Below are positions 1-11,300 of a stretch of DNA of 64,000 nucleotides, in pieces (positions within the stretch are counted from its first letter, which is position 1; every line of letters begins with the position of its first letter). The position numbers and the translations under genes are program-made. The notes beneath the pieces were generated by a model, which worked only from the letters and a program-made list of their open reading frames with translations, was not told where the DNA came from and ran no database searches. Location of the stretch: NCBI GenBank assembly GCA_029783825.1, contig JAREIK010012336.1, positions 22,959 to 86,958 on the forward strand, read 5' to 3'. The DNA comes from Sapria himalayana. Its lineage: Eukaryota; Streptophyta; Magnoliopsida; Malpighiales; Rafflesiaceae.

Positions 1-415
1 TAAACTTTTTATAAGGTAACATTTTAAATTTTCTGGCTCATAATATTCTACCTCTAGTGTTTATTTTCCTGAGATTATTCGAATTTCGAAAAAAATTGAG
101 CTTTGTGAAAATAGTAGATATACAATGGTGTCAGAAATGGGTATGAAAATGAGGCATAAATTCAACAAATATTGGGGTTCTCTTCATTCAACAAATATTT
201 GGCTCGTTTCTTGTAAACTTTTTATAAGGTAACATTTTAAATTCTCTGGTTCATAATATTCTACCTCTAGTGTTTTTTTTCTGAGATTATTCGAATTTCG
301 AAAAAAATTGAGCTTTGTGAAAATAGTAGATATACAATGGTCTCAGAAATGGGTATGAAAATGAGGCATAAATTCAACAATATTGGGGTTCTCTTCATTC
401 AACAAATATTTTGCT
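1..415 (+). repeat. 213-bp tandem duplication inside hAT-A copy 1
   Basis: The sequence beginning 'TAAACTTTTTATAAGGTAAC' at position 1 recurs at 214. The two copies are nearly identical for about 200 bases, up to 'CTCTTCATTCAACAAATAT'. The complete hAT-A copy on the minus strand has this stretch only once. The duplication is therefore private to this copy, and it further disrupts the transposase frame. The window starts inside the first repeat, so it may extend further left. Confidence 0.9.
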
Positions 416-1169
416 TTTTGTAGCAATGTTGGATCCTAGATATAAGCTCAAATATCTCAAGGTTAAGTACACTTAGCATTATGGAGAGGTATTGGCTATA
501 AATTTGGTGAAAAAGGTTATAAATGCTTTAAATGAGATGTTGGATGATTATAAAGATTTAAATGAAGATGAATCAAAAGAAGATGATTTCACTTTTAATG
601 TGTTGAAGAAAAATGATGATTTCTTTGATGGTAATGATACTTATGTTGATAATTTTTGTTGAATTGTAGAAAGAACAGGAAGTTGCAGCTTTAGAAGATT
701 TGGATAGGTACTTGGAGGACAAACTTGAAAAAAATAGAATTGATTTTGATCTTCTAAACTGGTGGAAGGTAAATGAGGTTTGGTATCCTTCTTTCGCAAA
801 TGTAGCAAGGGATATATTGGCTATCCAAGCATCTACTGTGGCCTAAGAATCTACATTTAGCACTGGGGGGTAGAACTTTAGATAAATTTAGATGTTCTTT
901 AACACCTATTACAGCTGAATTTCTCATATGTCTACAAGATTGGTTGAGAAGCTCAAACAAACCTATTGAAATTGAAGAATTATTTCAATACCTTGATGAT
1001 AATGAATCAGGTTAGTATACAAATCTTGTGAATTTTAATTTCACTTTTACTTATTTTATTCATTCAATTTAATAAAAATATGGTTCAATTACAATTTTCA
1101 GAGGGGTCACAAGATCCAAATATTCTTCCAACTATAGTTGGCCAACTAAATTTGGAATGGGTGTATTAA
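1..1169 (+). pseudogene. hAT transposase remnant (C-terminal half, disabled)
   Basis: This is the C-terminal half of a hAT transposase gene. Visible pieces are a region resembling 'LDPRYKLKY' near 430-455, an acidic linker at about 535-650, 'LDRYLEDKLEKN' at about 700-735, and the hAT dimerisation motif at about 825-960 ending in 'QDWLRSSNKPIE'. The motif normally read as ASES has TAA at 844-846 in place of the first Ser codon. Extra bases in the G run at 875-880 shift the frame, and the acidic linker is also broken by a stop. A GT-AG intron (about 1011-1101) precedes a short last exon ending with TAA at 1167-1169; the other hAT-A copy has an intron at the same place. The RNase-H catalytic region would lie upstream, outside the window. 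No functional protein is possible. Confidence 0.85.
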
Positions 1170-1983
1170 ATTTTATAAGGTAATATTTTGTTTTTTTATT
1201 ACTCTTTCATCTTAGAAATTTATGTCTACGTGATTAACATGTTTTCATCTTTAGTTGTCCTTCTATAGTGGAGGAAGAAAAGGGAGCAGTTGTAGAAGAG
1301 ATAATTAATTGGGTTTGGATTTTCATTGCTTTTCCGGGACTGACCTTTGAAATGATTATTATCATGGTTATAATTAGTTGTATTTTTTTGTTATATTAAG
1401 CTGCCTAATTTTAGCAATTAATTAAGTAGTAATTACTGCTACCAATGTTTGTGGTAATCTTTAGCTATTCCTTAATATTTTAAGTAATTGTTTATAAAAT
1501 GTAGTATCGCTATTATGGTTAACTTTCACTTGGCTGAACAAAGCCAACTTGTGAAAAACAAAGAACCAAATTAAGCATACAACTCGGCCCCGTTCTATTT
1601 AACATTTCTATCCTTTTCTGCACATCAAAGCTTTTGACAAGGTAATGGAACTCGTTTGCAGTATTCAGCCTATTTGACAAAACAAAATTGGCTCAATTTG
1701 AGTTAGAAAGATACATAACTAAGGAATGATAAATGGTACAACAAAAGGTTTCGACATGAACTAGCTTGGCCGGTTTAAGAAAATAAATAGAAAAAAATGT
1801 CCGAACTATGTTCCGTCTCGGAACCGTTTTCTCTACCAAAAATACCCGATCTTCATCCCATCCCATCTTGATATTTTCAACCTATGGGATGGGTCTGGAT
1901 CTTCAAAAATAAAAATCTACGAACTGTGGGAAGGGACTAGAGATTTGTAATCCTCATCCCGTCCCGTCCCATGAGCACCCCTA

Positions 1984-3655
1984 GCATTTAGTGGTTTATC
2001 AGTTTTATTTAAAAAATAAAATAACAAAAAATTTATTTTTATTATTTTTTGATATTTTAAAAGGTTATAACCTTTGAAAAATATAATAATTTTTTAAATT
2101 TTTTCGAATGTGAATACAATATTTAGTTATACTAATCATTATATTTATATATTATATAAATTCAATATAAATAATTTTATTGATAAATATTCTAAAATTA
2201 ATCAAAAAATAAATTAATAATCCATTAATAATAAGATAGATATTAATTAAAATATAATTATAAAACATAAAATGATTCAGAAGCAAAGAAAAATATATTA
2301 CTATATAATAATTTTTTATTTTTGAATTTTTTTTTCTTTTAATAAGTTTATCTATATTTTTTTGATGAAAAATAATTTATATAAATTATATTTGTCTAAC
2401 TCATAATTTATTTGGTAATTAATATTTATATATAAATAAACAAATAAATAATTAAAATGAATATTTATAATTATAATTAAAAAATGAAATTTATTATTTA
2501 TTATATATTATTTAGGGATACAGGTTTAATTTAAATTAAATCAATCTCACTAATAATTTATCTTGTAATTAATATTTCTATAAAAATAAACTAATAAATA
2601 ATTAAAATATAAATTTAAAATTATACTGAATAAAAATTAAAATGAGATTTAAGATTTATTATTCATGTATACCAGTTTAATGTTTAAGTATTTAAAGGTT
2701 TTTTCGTTAGAAGTTTAGCGATTTATGTTTTTAGGCTTTTAGTGGTTTATAGGTTTTATATAAAAAAATAAAATAACAAAAAAAAATTTTATAATATTTT
2801 AAATATTTTTATAGGCTATAACATTTGAAAATATAATAATATTTACAATTTTTTGAAATGTGAATACAATATTTAGTTATAATAATATTAATAATATTAT
2901 ATATCATATAAATTTAATATAAATAATTTTATTGATAGATAATATAATAATGATCAAAAATTAAAATAATAAACTATTAATAAAAAGATAGATATTAATT
3001 AAAAAATATTTACAAAACCCAAATTGATTCAAAATTAAAGTAAAATATATTACAGGAATAATAATTCTTAATTTTTAAATTTTTACTTCTTTTAGAACGG
3101 TATATTTTTTTTATTAAAAATAAATTAATTAAATTATATTTGTGCACTCATACTTTATTTTGTAATAAATATTTCAATAAAAATAAACTAATAAATAATT
3201 AAAATGAATATTTAAAATTATAATAAATAAAAATAAAAATTAGATTTATTAATTATTAAGTAGTATATAGATGTTTAATGGTTTAGGTATTTAGGCATTA
3301 CGGGGTTTCAGAGTTTACTGATTTAACTATGTATGCATTTAGTGGTTTATAGGTTTTATTTAAGAAAAAAAATAAAAAAAAATATTTTTATTATTTTTTG
3401 ATATTTTCAAAGATTATAACCTTTGAAAATATAATAATATTTAAATTTTATTCAAAAGTGAATAAATATTTATTTATAATAATCATAATAATTATGAAAA
3501 ATATAAATTGAATATAAACAATTTTATTGATAGATATTCTAATAATTATCAAAAAATAAATTAAAAATCTATTATGAATAAGATTGATATTACTTAAAAT
3601 ATAATATCAAAACCTAAAATGATTCAAAAGCAAAGCAAAATATATTACTTAATAA
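1984..3655 (-). repeat. AT-rich satellite block, reverse orientation
   Basis: About three units of the ~590-bp satellite lie here with their telomere-like stretch on the minus strand (read on + as 'GCATTTAGTGGTTTATAGG', near 1984, 2738 and 3338). The dyad around GGTTATAACC is seen near 2065 and, degraded, near 2815 and 3415. No coding potential is visible. The unit at 3300-3480 is very like that at 59340-59510, including its A-tract pattern, so this block belongs to the same unit series as the far right of the window. The array reverses direction at about 3650-3660. Confidence 0.85.
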
Positions 3656-5853
3656 TTCATAAACCTCGTAATGCCAAAATACATAAACCATTAAACTGCT
3701 ATATACTACTTAATAATTAATAAATCTTATTTTTAATTCTATTTATTATAATTTTAAATATTTATTTTAATTATTTATTAGTTTATTTTTATAAAAATAT
3801 TTATTACAAAATTAATTATGAGTGTGACAAATATAATTTAAAAAATATATATGCTTATAAAAGAAGTAAAAATTTAAAAATTAAAAATTGTTATCCAGAA
3901 ATATATTTTACTATAATTTTGAATCAATTTGGGTTTTGTAATTATTTTTTAATTAATATCTATCTTAATATCAATAGTTTATAAATTTAATTTTGATCAT
4001 TATTATAATATATATAAATAAATATGTTTATTGAATTTATATGATATATAATTAGTAATATTATTATAACTAAGTATTGTATTCACATTTCAAAAATTTT
4101 AAATATTTTTATATTTACAAAGGTTATAACCTATGAAAATGATGAAAAAATTATAGCAATTTTTTATGATATTTTATATTTTTAAATAAAACATATAAAC
4201 CATTAAAAGCCTAAAAACATAAATCGCTAAAATCCTAAATGAAAAAATCTCTGAATACTTAAACCATTAAACTGGTATACAGTAATAATAAATCATAAAT
4301 CTCATTTTAAATTTTATTCAGTATAATTTTAAATTTTTATTTTAATTATTTATCAGTTTATTTTTATAGAAATATTAATTACAAAATAAATTATTAGTGA
4401 GACAAATCTAATTTAAATTAAAACAATATCACTAAATAATAAATAATAAATAATAAATCTTATTTTTTTCATTATAATTATAAATATTCATTTAAATTAT
4501 TTATTTGTTTATTTATATATAAATATTAATTACAAAATAAATTGAGCTAGACAAAAAAAATTTATATAAATTATTTTTCATCAAATAATTATAGATAAAC
4601 TTTTTAAAAGAAAAAAAATTTTCAAAACAAAAAATTATTAAAAAGTAATATATTTTGCTTTGCTTCTGAATCAATTTAGGTTTTGTAATTATATTTTAAT
4701 TAATATCTATCTTATTAATAATAGATTATTAATTTATTTTTTGATAATTATTAGAATATTTAACAATAAAATTGTTTATATTGAATTTACATGATATATA
4801 ATTATGAAGATTATTATAACTAAAGATTATATTTACATTTGAAAATATTTTAATAATTATTATATTTTTAAAGGTTATCATCTTTGAAAATGAGATAAAA
4901 TCACAAAAATAAATTTTTTGTTAATTTATTGTTTATATAAAACCTATAAACTAGTAAATGCCTAAATGCTTAAATCATTAAACTCCTAAACCCCAAAACC
5001 CCAAAACTCTTAAACACTTAAACATTTAAACCATCTTTAAAGGTTTATGTATTTATAAATAATATATAAATATCTATCAATAAATAATAGTTTATTAACT
5101 GATTTTTTGATCATTATATATTTATATTTATAATTAGTTTATTAATATATATCAATAAAATTCTTTATTTTTAATTTACATGAAATATAATTATTATGTT
5201 TATTATAACTAAATATTGTATTCACATTTGAAAAAAATTTAAAAATTATAATATTTATAAATGTTATAACCTGCAAAATTATTAAAAAATTTCAAAAATA
5301 GTGTTTTTGTTATTTCATTATTTAAACTAAATATATAAACTACTAAATGCCTAAACACTTAAATCACAAAACTCCTAAACTTTTAATACTTAAACCATTA
5401 AATCCGCTATACCCTAAATAATTAATCATAAATCTCATTTTTATTTGTATTCATTATATTTTTATATTCATTTTAATTATTTATTAGTTTATTTTTATAG
5501 AAATATTAATTGCAAAATAAAATTATTAATGAGACAAATATAAATAGATATATTTTAATTAATATCTATCTTATTAATAATAGTTTATTAATCTATTTTT
5601 TGATCAGTATTATAAAATCGATCAGTAAAATTATTTATATTGAATTTACATGATATTTAATTTTTATGATTATTATAATTAAATATTGTATTAACATTTG
5701 AAAAAGAAATTAAAAATTATCATATTTTGAATGGTTATAACCTTGAAAATGATAAAAAATCATAAAAATAATTTTTTTTGTTATTTAATTATTTAAATAA
5801 AACCTATAAACCACAAAATACCTAAATACTTAAATTAATAAACTCTTAAACCC
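3656..5853 (+). repeat. AT-rich satellite block, forward orientation
   Basis: About four units of the satellite lie here, now with the telomere-like motif on the + strand ('TAAACCATTAAAAGCC' near 4196, 'AAACCCCAAAACCCC' near 4990). The dyad is near 4120, 4870 (degraded), 5260 and 5730. Units between about 4190 and 5853 mirror those at 57429-58800 in order and in private details, with a deletion of roughly 130 bp here near 5545 relative to that side. No gene is visible. Confidence 0.85.
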
Positions 5854-7125
5854 TGATACTGCTGCACCACACACTAATAGCGACGGACCACAGTACACAT
5901 GTGCACATATTCTTGTCAATTTTGATGTAGCATTTAGAGGGGCCAGCAAGTCCTAGAAGCAGCAAGAAGTATGGGCCACCAGCTTGTAGAGGGCCGCACA
6001 AGTAGGCCGGGATGATAAAATTCAGAAAACTGACGAGATAGAGCAAAGTGGCCAGGAGTAAACCCAGGAGTAGATAGGAGTGGATCCCACTAGCCCTATT
6101 AGGCAGCATAGAGGGCCACCCAACCATCGCCCAACATGAGTAGCGGGTAATCCATGATTATTTGGAGAGCGGGCAAAATTCGAAGTATCACCAAGTATGG
6201 CTAGTAAGCAATGGAGTCCAGACCAGCCACACGGGACCGAAAGATTCAAACTTGTAGTTTATATTTGTAGTCTTATTTGTATTTTGGACTTTCTATGCAC
6301 CATGTACTTGTAGAGACGGATCATGACATACTCTCACACACAATCTTGTCTGTTCTCTATGTAGCATGCAATGAATGCAACTGGACCCATGAGTATCTCT
6401 AAGTGGGGCCCGCTATGCATTTTGTAAATACACATTAGGTGATGCTATAGTCCCGGGAGCAGAAGACCCATCTTTATAGCATTTTGTAATTTTACTTGTA
6501 TTCTAGCTTGGTTGTACACGTAGATAATTAGAATATGAGATGGACCTCATTACACATGCCTACCGATGCATGCATATTTTTTGATATTTTGTCGGTGCAA
6601 CATACATCCACATCATGGAGCTCGAGGAGGAAGCATTCTAACCTAGGAAATACTCTTTTGAGGATCATTGGAGCAAAAGAATGTGGAATTCAGAGCTGAG
6701 AATGAATTGACAAAGTGCCATAGATATGGACTTGTGGATTTATGGGCATTCAATTTTACATGTATTCCATTGCATAGCAATGACATAGGCAAATGCTTGA
6801 TGTTGCATCTCACACACATGCACAATCATATATTTGCATAGTTTTAATATGGTGCATCATTAAGATTCCTCTAAAAGGCTTGGACAAATTCGAATGGAAA
6901 GGACGCAGTGCGCATAATGACTCAATGCCAACTCTGAAGTCCGGGAATGCCAGGTGATTTTAGTTGTATTCGTACGCTTGGAATTTTTAAGCATTATGTT
7001 TATTTATGTAATTTATGCATAGAATCATTAAGGTGCATAGGATTTGGTGGGCTGGCCTAAATTAGTCAGCTTTTTAGTCTCTTGTAAGTTGTGTGCCTAA
7101 ATGTTAAATAATGTGTGTATTTTCC

Positions 7126-7215
7126 AAAAAAAAAACTAAAAAAAACTATAATCCCTAAACTTTAAATCCTAAACCTTAAACCATAAACTATAACCTTAAC
7201 CCATAAACCTTAAAT
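7126..7215 (+). repeat. A-tract followed by degenerate telomere-like motifs in segment A
   Basis: A run of 10 A's (7126-7135) is followed by short A-rich sequence and several TAAACC/CCCTAAA-like heptamers (for example 'ATCCCTAAACTTTAAATCC'). In copy 3 the equivalent run is 20 bases long (T's at 56116-56135) and is also followed by CCCTAAA-like motifs. A run that varies between copies, placed at the end of a gene-like stretch, resembles a retroposed poly(A) tail, but a simple A-tract is possible. Confidence 0.6.
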
Positions 7216-7404
7216 CCTAAATCTAATGTTTTTCATTTTATAATCAAATGAATAAGTGTTAAATTTAAAAATCAAATTCACAACTTTTAGGAATGTCACA
7301 GATTTATCTTTTTGTATGTAACACAAAGTCATGACTCAAGGGGTCAGTTATGGATTCAGTCTCTTTGTTGCTTTAGATTATTGTAGCATTAGCAATCGTC
7401 ATGA

Positions 7405-7644
7405 TTGTATATTTTGTCTCTAGAACAAAAAATCATATCGATGAAAATATGCCAGAACTTTTGTCTCTCTGTTGAACATATTTATATGGCAATAAGAATG
7501 ATCATGAATGCATATTTAATCACTATAATACTGGGTCACAGTATTGGATATGACAATAGCTTGTGCATTTTATTTTTATATTGCAAAGTCATTGCACTAG
7601 GAATGATTGTAACTTTGGACATTCCTCAAGTGCAAAAGTCATGA
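7405..7644 (+). other. Small reading frame shared by two copies of segment A (79 codons; doubtful gene)
   Basis: The predicted peptide is hydrophobic, with segments such as 'MIMNAYLITIILGHSIGY' and 'LCILFLYCKVIALGMIVTL'. A 61-codon version with clear similarity is present in copy 2 (13770-13955). In copy 3 (about 55655-55870, minus strand) the same stretch carries a single-base loss that breaks the frame. I recognise no family. Two open copies of three, with both changed and unchanged codons, is weak support; it may be chance in a young duplication. Confidence 0.2.
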
Positions 7645-8336
7645 CCCTAGAAATAGTTAAAGCTCGAGTACTAATCTTTATAACTTTTTATAGCTAAAAT
7701 TCTTGGGATTGGAAATATCACTATGGCTTTTTCCTTTGATTTGTGACCTCAAGTGTCAATATGCAAGACTAATATTTTGAGTAATGATTAAAACTTTTCA
7801 TACATTTGAATATGATTCAGTTACACATTTTTGGGTATTGTGAGCTTGTATACATAACTCATTTAATATAAAAAAAAGAAATGATACTTTACATATCCAT
7901 GAGGATATAAAAAAAGGGCTTATACATGCCAATAAAATAAATTTTTTGATTCTTGATTGAAAGAGAGCCCATACTTCTTGCCCTGCTCAAACCGTCATGA
8001 GGCAAGTTTTTTCTAATAGGTTGCAAGGTCGTTATTTTTTTGGAGGTGAACTATGTTTTAAAAAATTTTTTTTGAGTGTGTGCATGAGAGATATTTTAGA
8101 AGAAATTATATAATCAATATAAGTAGCAACCTCGACAACTGAGCTATTTCAACACATAGAGGTACAACTTTGGTTTAGTCTGTTAGCATACATGAGGAAA
8201 ATACCACTGATAGCCTAGTGATTCAACATCAAATATGATGACAAATAATAGAGATAAAGTAAAAGTTCCTATTATTTTTGTTAGAGTTTTAGCAATCATT
8301 CTAGAGTTGAGAGAGGAAGAAAATAAATTATTTTAA

Positions 8337-11300
8337 TTATTCAGTATAAATTAAATTTATTTTATTTATTTATCAATTTATTTTATAAAATATTAAATAC
8401 AAAATAAATTATTATTGAGATGGATCTAATTTATATTAAACCGGTATATCCTAAATAATAAAGAATAAATCTCATTTTTTTCCATTTTAATTTTAAATAT
8501 TCAAATTTAATTATTTATTTGTTTATTTTTATATAAATATTAATGACAAAATAAATTAGAAGTTACACAAATATAATTTATATTAATTATTTTTTATCAA
8601 AATAATATAGATAAACTTTTTAAAAGCAAAAAAAAATTTCAAAACAAAAAATTATTATATAGTAATATATTTTGTTTTGCTTCTGAATCATTTTAGGTTT
8701 TGTAAATATATTTTAATTCATATCTATCTTATTAATAATTGATTATTAAGTTATTTTTTCATCATTATTAGAATATTTATCAATAAAAATGTTTATATTG
8801 AATTTATATGATATATAAATATAATGATTATTATCACTAAATATTGTATTCACTTTTGAAAAAAATTTTAAAATTATTATATTTTCAAATGTTATAACCT
8901 TTGAAAATGTGAAAAAATAAAAAAAAATAAATTTTTTGTTATTTCATTTTTTAAATAAAAAATATAGATCCTTAAATGCTTACTTACTTAAATTAGTAAT
9001 CTCATAAATCCCGAAACCCCTAAATAGAAAAACCTTTTAACAGTTATATACTACTTAATAAATAATAAATCTCTTTTTTATTTCTATTTATTATAATTTT
9101 AAATATTCATTTTAATTATTAAATGTTTAATTTTTTTTGAAAAATTAATTACAAAATAAATTTCGAGTGAGACAAATATTATTTAAATAATTTATTTTAA
9201 TAAAACAAATATAAGCTCATAAAAAGAAGGAAATTTTTAAAAATTTAATATTATTATTTAGTAATATATTTTGATTTGATTTTGAATCATGTTGTGTTAT
9301 TTAAATATAATTTAATTAATATTAATATTATTAATAATAGTTTATTAATTTAATTTTTGATCATTATTATAATATCTATCATTAAAATTATTTATATTGA
9401 ATTTATATGATATATAATTAGTAAGATTAATATAATTATACATGGTATTCACATTTCAAAAAATTTTAAATATTATTGTATTTTCAAAGGGTAAAACCTT
9501 TGAAAATCAGAAAAAATCAAAAATAGAATTTTAAATTTTTATTATATAAATAAAACCTATAAACCACTAAATAATCAAACCATTAAACCAGCATACCATA
9601 TATAATAAATCATAAATCTCATTTTAATTTGTATTCATTATGATTTTAAAAATTCATTTTAATTATTTATTAGTTTATTTTTTATAGAAATATCAATCAC
9701 AAAATAAATAATGAGTGAGACAAATATAATTTTAATAATTTTATTTTTAATCAAAAAAAAAGCTTATATAAATAAGTAAAAATTTAAAAACAAAAAATTA
9801 TTATTTAGTAATATATTTTACTTTGATTTTGAATCATTATATATAGGTTTTGCAATTATATTTTAATTGCAATCAATTTTATTAATAATAGTTTATTAAT
9901 TTATTATTTGATCATTTTTATAATATCGAACAATAAAATTACTTATATTTAATTAAAATGCCTTATAATTATTAAGTTATTATAACTAGATATTGTATTT
10001 ACATTTGAAAAAAATTTAAAAAATATTATATTTTCAAAGGTTATAACCTTCAAAAATGATAAAAAATCATAAAAAGAATTTTTTATTATTTTATTATTTA
10101 AATAAAACTTATAAACCACTAAATGACTAAACATTTAAATCTCTAGAATCCTAAACCCCTAAACCCCCGAAATACTTGAACTATTAAACCTATTTAACCT
10201 AAATAATAAATATTAAATCTCATTTTTTTGTATTCTTTATAATTTTAAATATTCATTTTAATTATATTTTAGTTTATTTTTATAGAAATATTAATTACAA
10301 AATAAATAATGAGTGAGACAGATATAATTTAAATAAATTATTTTTATGGAAAAAAAATAAGCTTATAAAAATAAACAAAATTTCAAAAATTTAAAATTTT
10401 ATTTTGTAATATAATTTACTTTGATTTTGAATTATTTTAGGTTATGCAAATATATTTTAATTAAAATCTATTTTATTAATAATAGTTTATTAATTTATTT
10501 TTTGATCATTATTATAATATAAATTAATATATTTTTTTATATTGAATCTACAACAAATATAATTATTAAAATTATTATAACCAAGTATTGTATTCATATT
10601 TTAGAACTATTAAAAATTATTATATTTTTAAAGGTTATAACTATTGAAAATCACGAAAATTCATAAAAATAAATTTATTTTTATTTCATTGATTAAATAA
10701 AACCTATAAATAGGAAAATGTGTAAACATATAAATCAATAAAATCCTTAACCACAAAACCACAAAAAACATAAACAATTAAATAGTTATACCCTAAATAA
10801 TAAATAATAAATCTCATTTTTTAGTATTGATTATAATTTTAAATATACATTTTAATTATTTATTAATTTAATTTTATAGAAATATGAATTAGAAAATAAA
10901 TTATTAGTGAGACAAATATAATTTAAATAATTTATTTTTCATCAAAAAATATATAGGCTTATAAATGGATACAAAAATTTAAAAGTTTAAAATTAATATT
11001 TAATAAAATATTTCACTTTGATTTTTAGTCATTTTAGGTTTTACAAATATATTTTAAACAATATTTATCTTATTAATAATTAGTTATTACTTTTTTTTGA
11101 TCATTATTATAATAAATATCAATAAAATAGTTTATATTGAATTTATATTATATATTATTATTATGATTATTATAACTTCATATTGTATTCACTTTTCAAA
11201 AAAAAATTTAAAAATTATTATATTTTCTAAGGTTATAAACTTCGAAAATGAAAAAAAATAACAAAAATAAATTTTTTGTTATTTCATTTTTTATATAAAA

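Larger units (their letters stand above)
1..1983 (+). mobile_element. hAT-A element, copy 1 (3' part; 5' part lies outside the window)
   Basis: This is the 3' portion of a hAT-superfamily DNA transposon. Its last 18 bases (1966-1983) are the exact reverse complement of the terminal repeat TAGGGGTGCTCATGGGAC that opens the complete related element at 19994. The next 8 bases, GCATTTAG (1984-1991), are the expected target duplication, but its partner lies beyond the left edge. From about 414 onward the sequence follows the complete copy in opposite orientation: transposase remnant, intron, and then a subterminal zone with repeated 'atcccatccc/gtcccgtccc' motifs (about 1850-1975). The start of the element is not visible, so its total length is unknown. 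Confidence 0.88.
5854..8336 (+). mobile_element. Unidentified inserted segment A, copy 1 (full length)
   Basis: This ~2.5-kb block differs sharply from the satellite around it. It is much less AT-rich, especially at 5860-6250, and has no tandem structure. It recurs inverted at 54991-57428 and truncated at 13764-14646. Its left end follows satellite 'TTAAACCC' and its right end returns to satellite at 'TATTCAGTATAA'; copy 3 has the same joints. Inside, sequence up to about 7125 ends in a run of 10 A's, followed by degenerate CCCTAAA-like motifs and then a second unique part (7250-8336). I find no inverted terminal repeats, no target duplication and no recognisable protein. It could be a composite of a polyadenylated retroposed sequence plus other DNA, or a captured genomic fragment amplified with the satellite. 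The mobile_element label is tentative. Confidence 0.55.

Noticed and set aside
754..960. Minus-strand 68-codon frame inside hAT-A copy 1
   Set aside because: Antisense of the dimerisation-domain remnant.
5870..5885. 'CACTAATAGCGACGG' near the left end of segment A as a CACTA-type transposon end
   Set aside because: Copy 3 lacks the CACTA there ('CACACACATAGCGACGG'), the matching inverted end is absent at 8336, and no 3-bp target duplication is visible.
5846..6249. Minus-strand frames in the GC-balanced left part of segment A
   Set aside because: Not conserved in the equivalent region of copy 3 (57050-57428), no recognisable motif, and one runs across the joint with the satellite.
9949..10134. 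Recurring minus-strand frame 'MFSHLVVYKFYLNN...' (also 16235-16426, 18591-18845, 28462-28701)
   Set aside because: It recurs only because the satellite unit recurs, lies across the dyad and telomere-like stretch, has variable ends, and shows no domain or codon bias beyond AT-rich composition.
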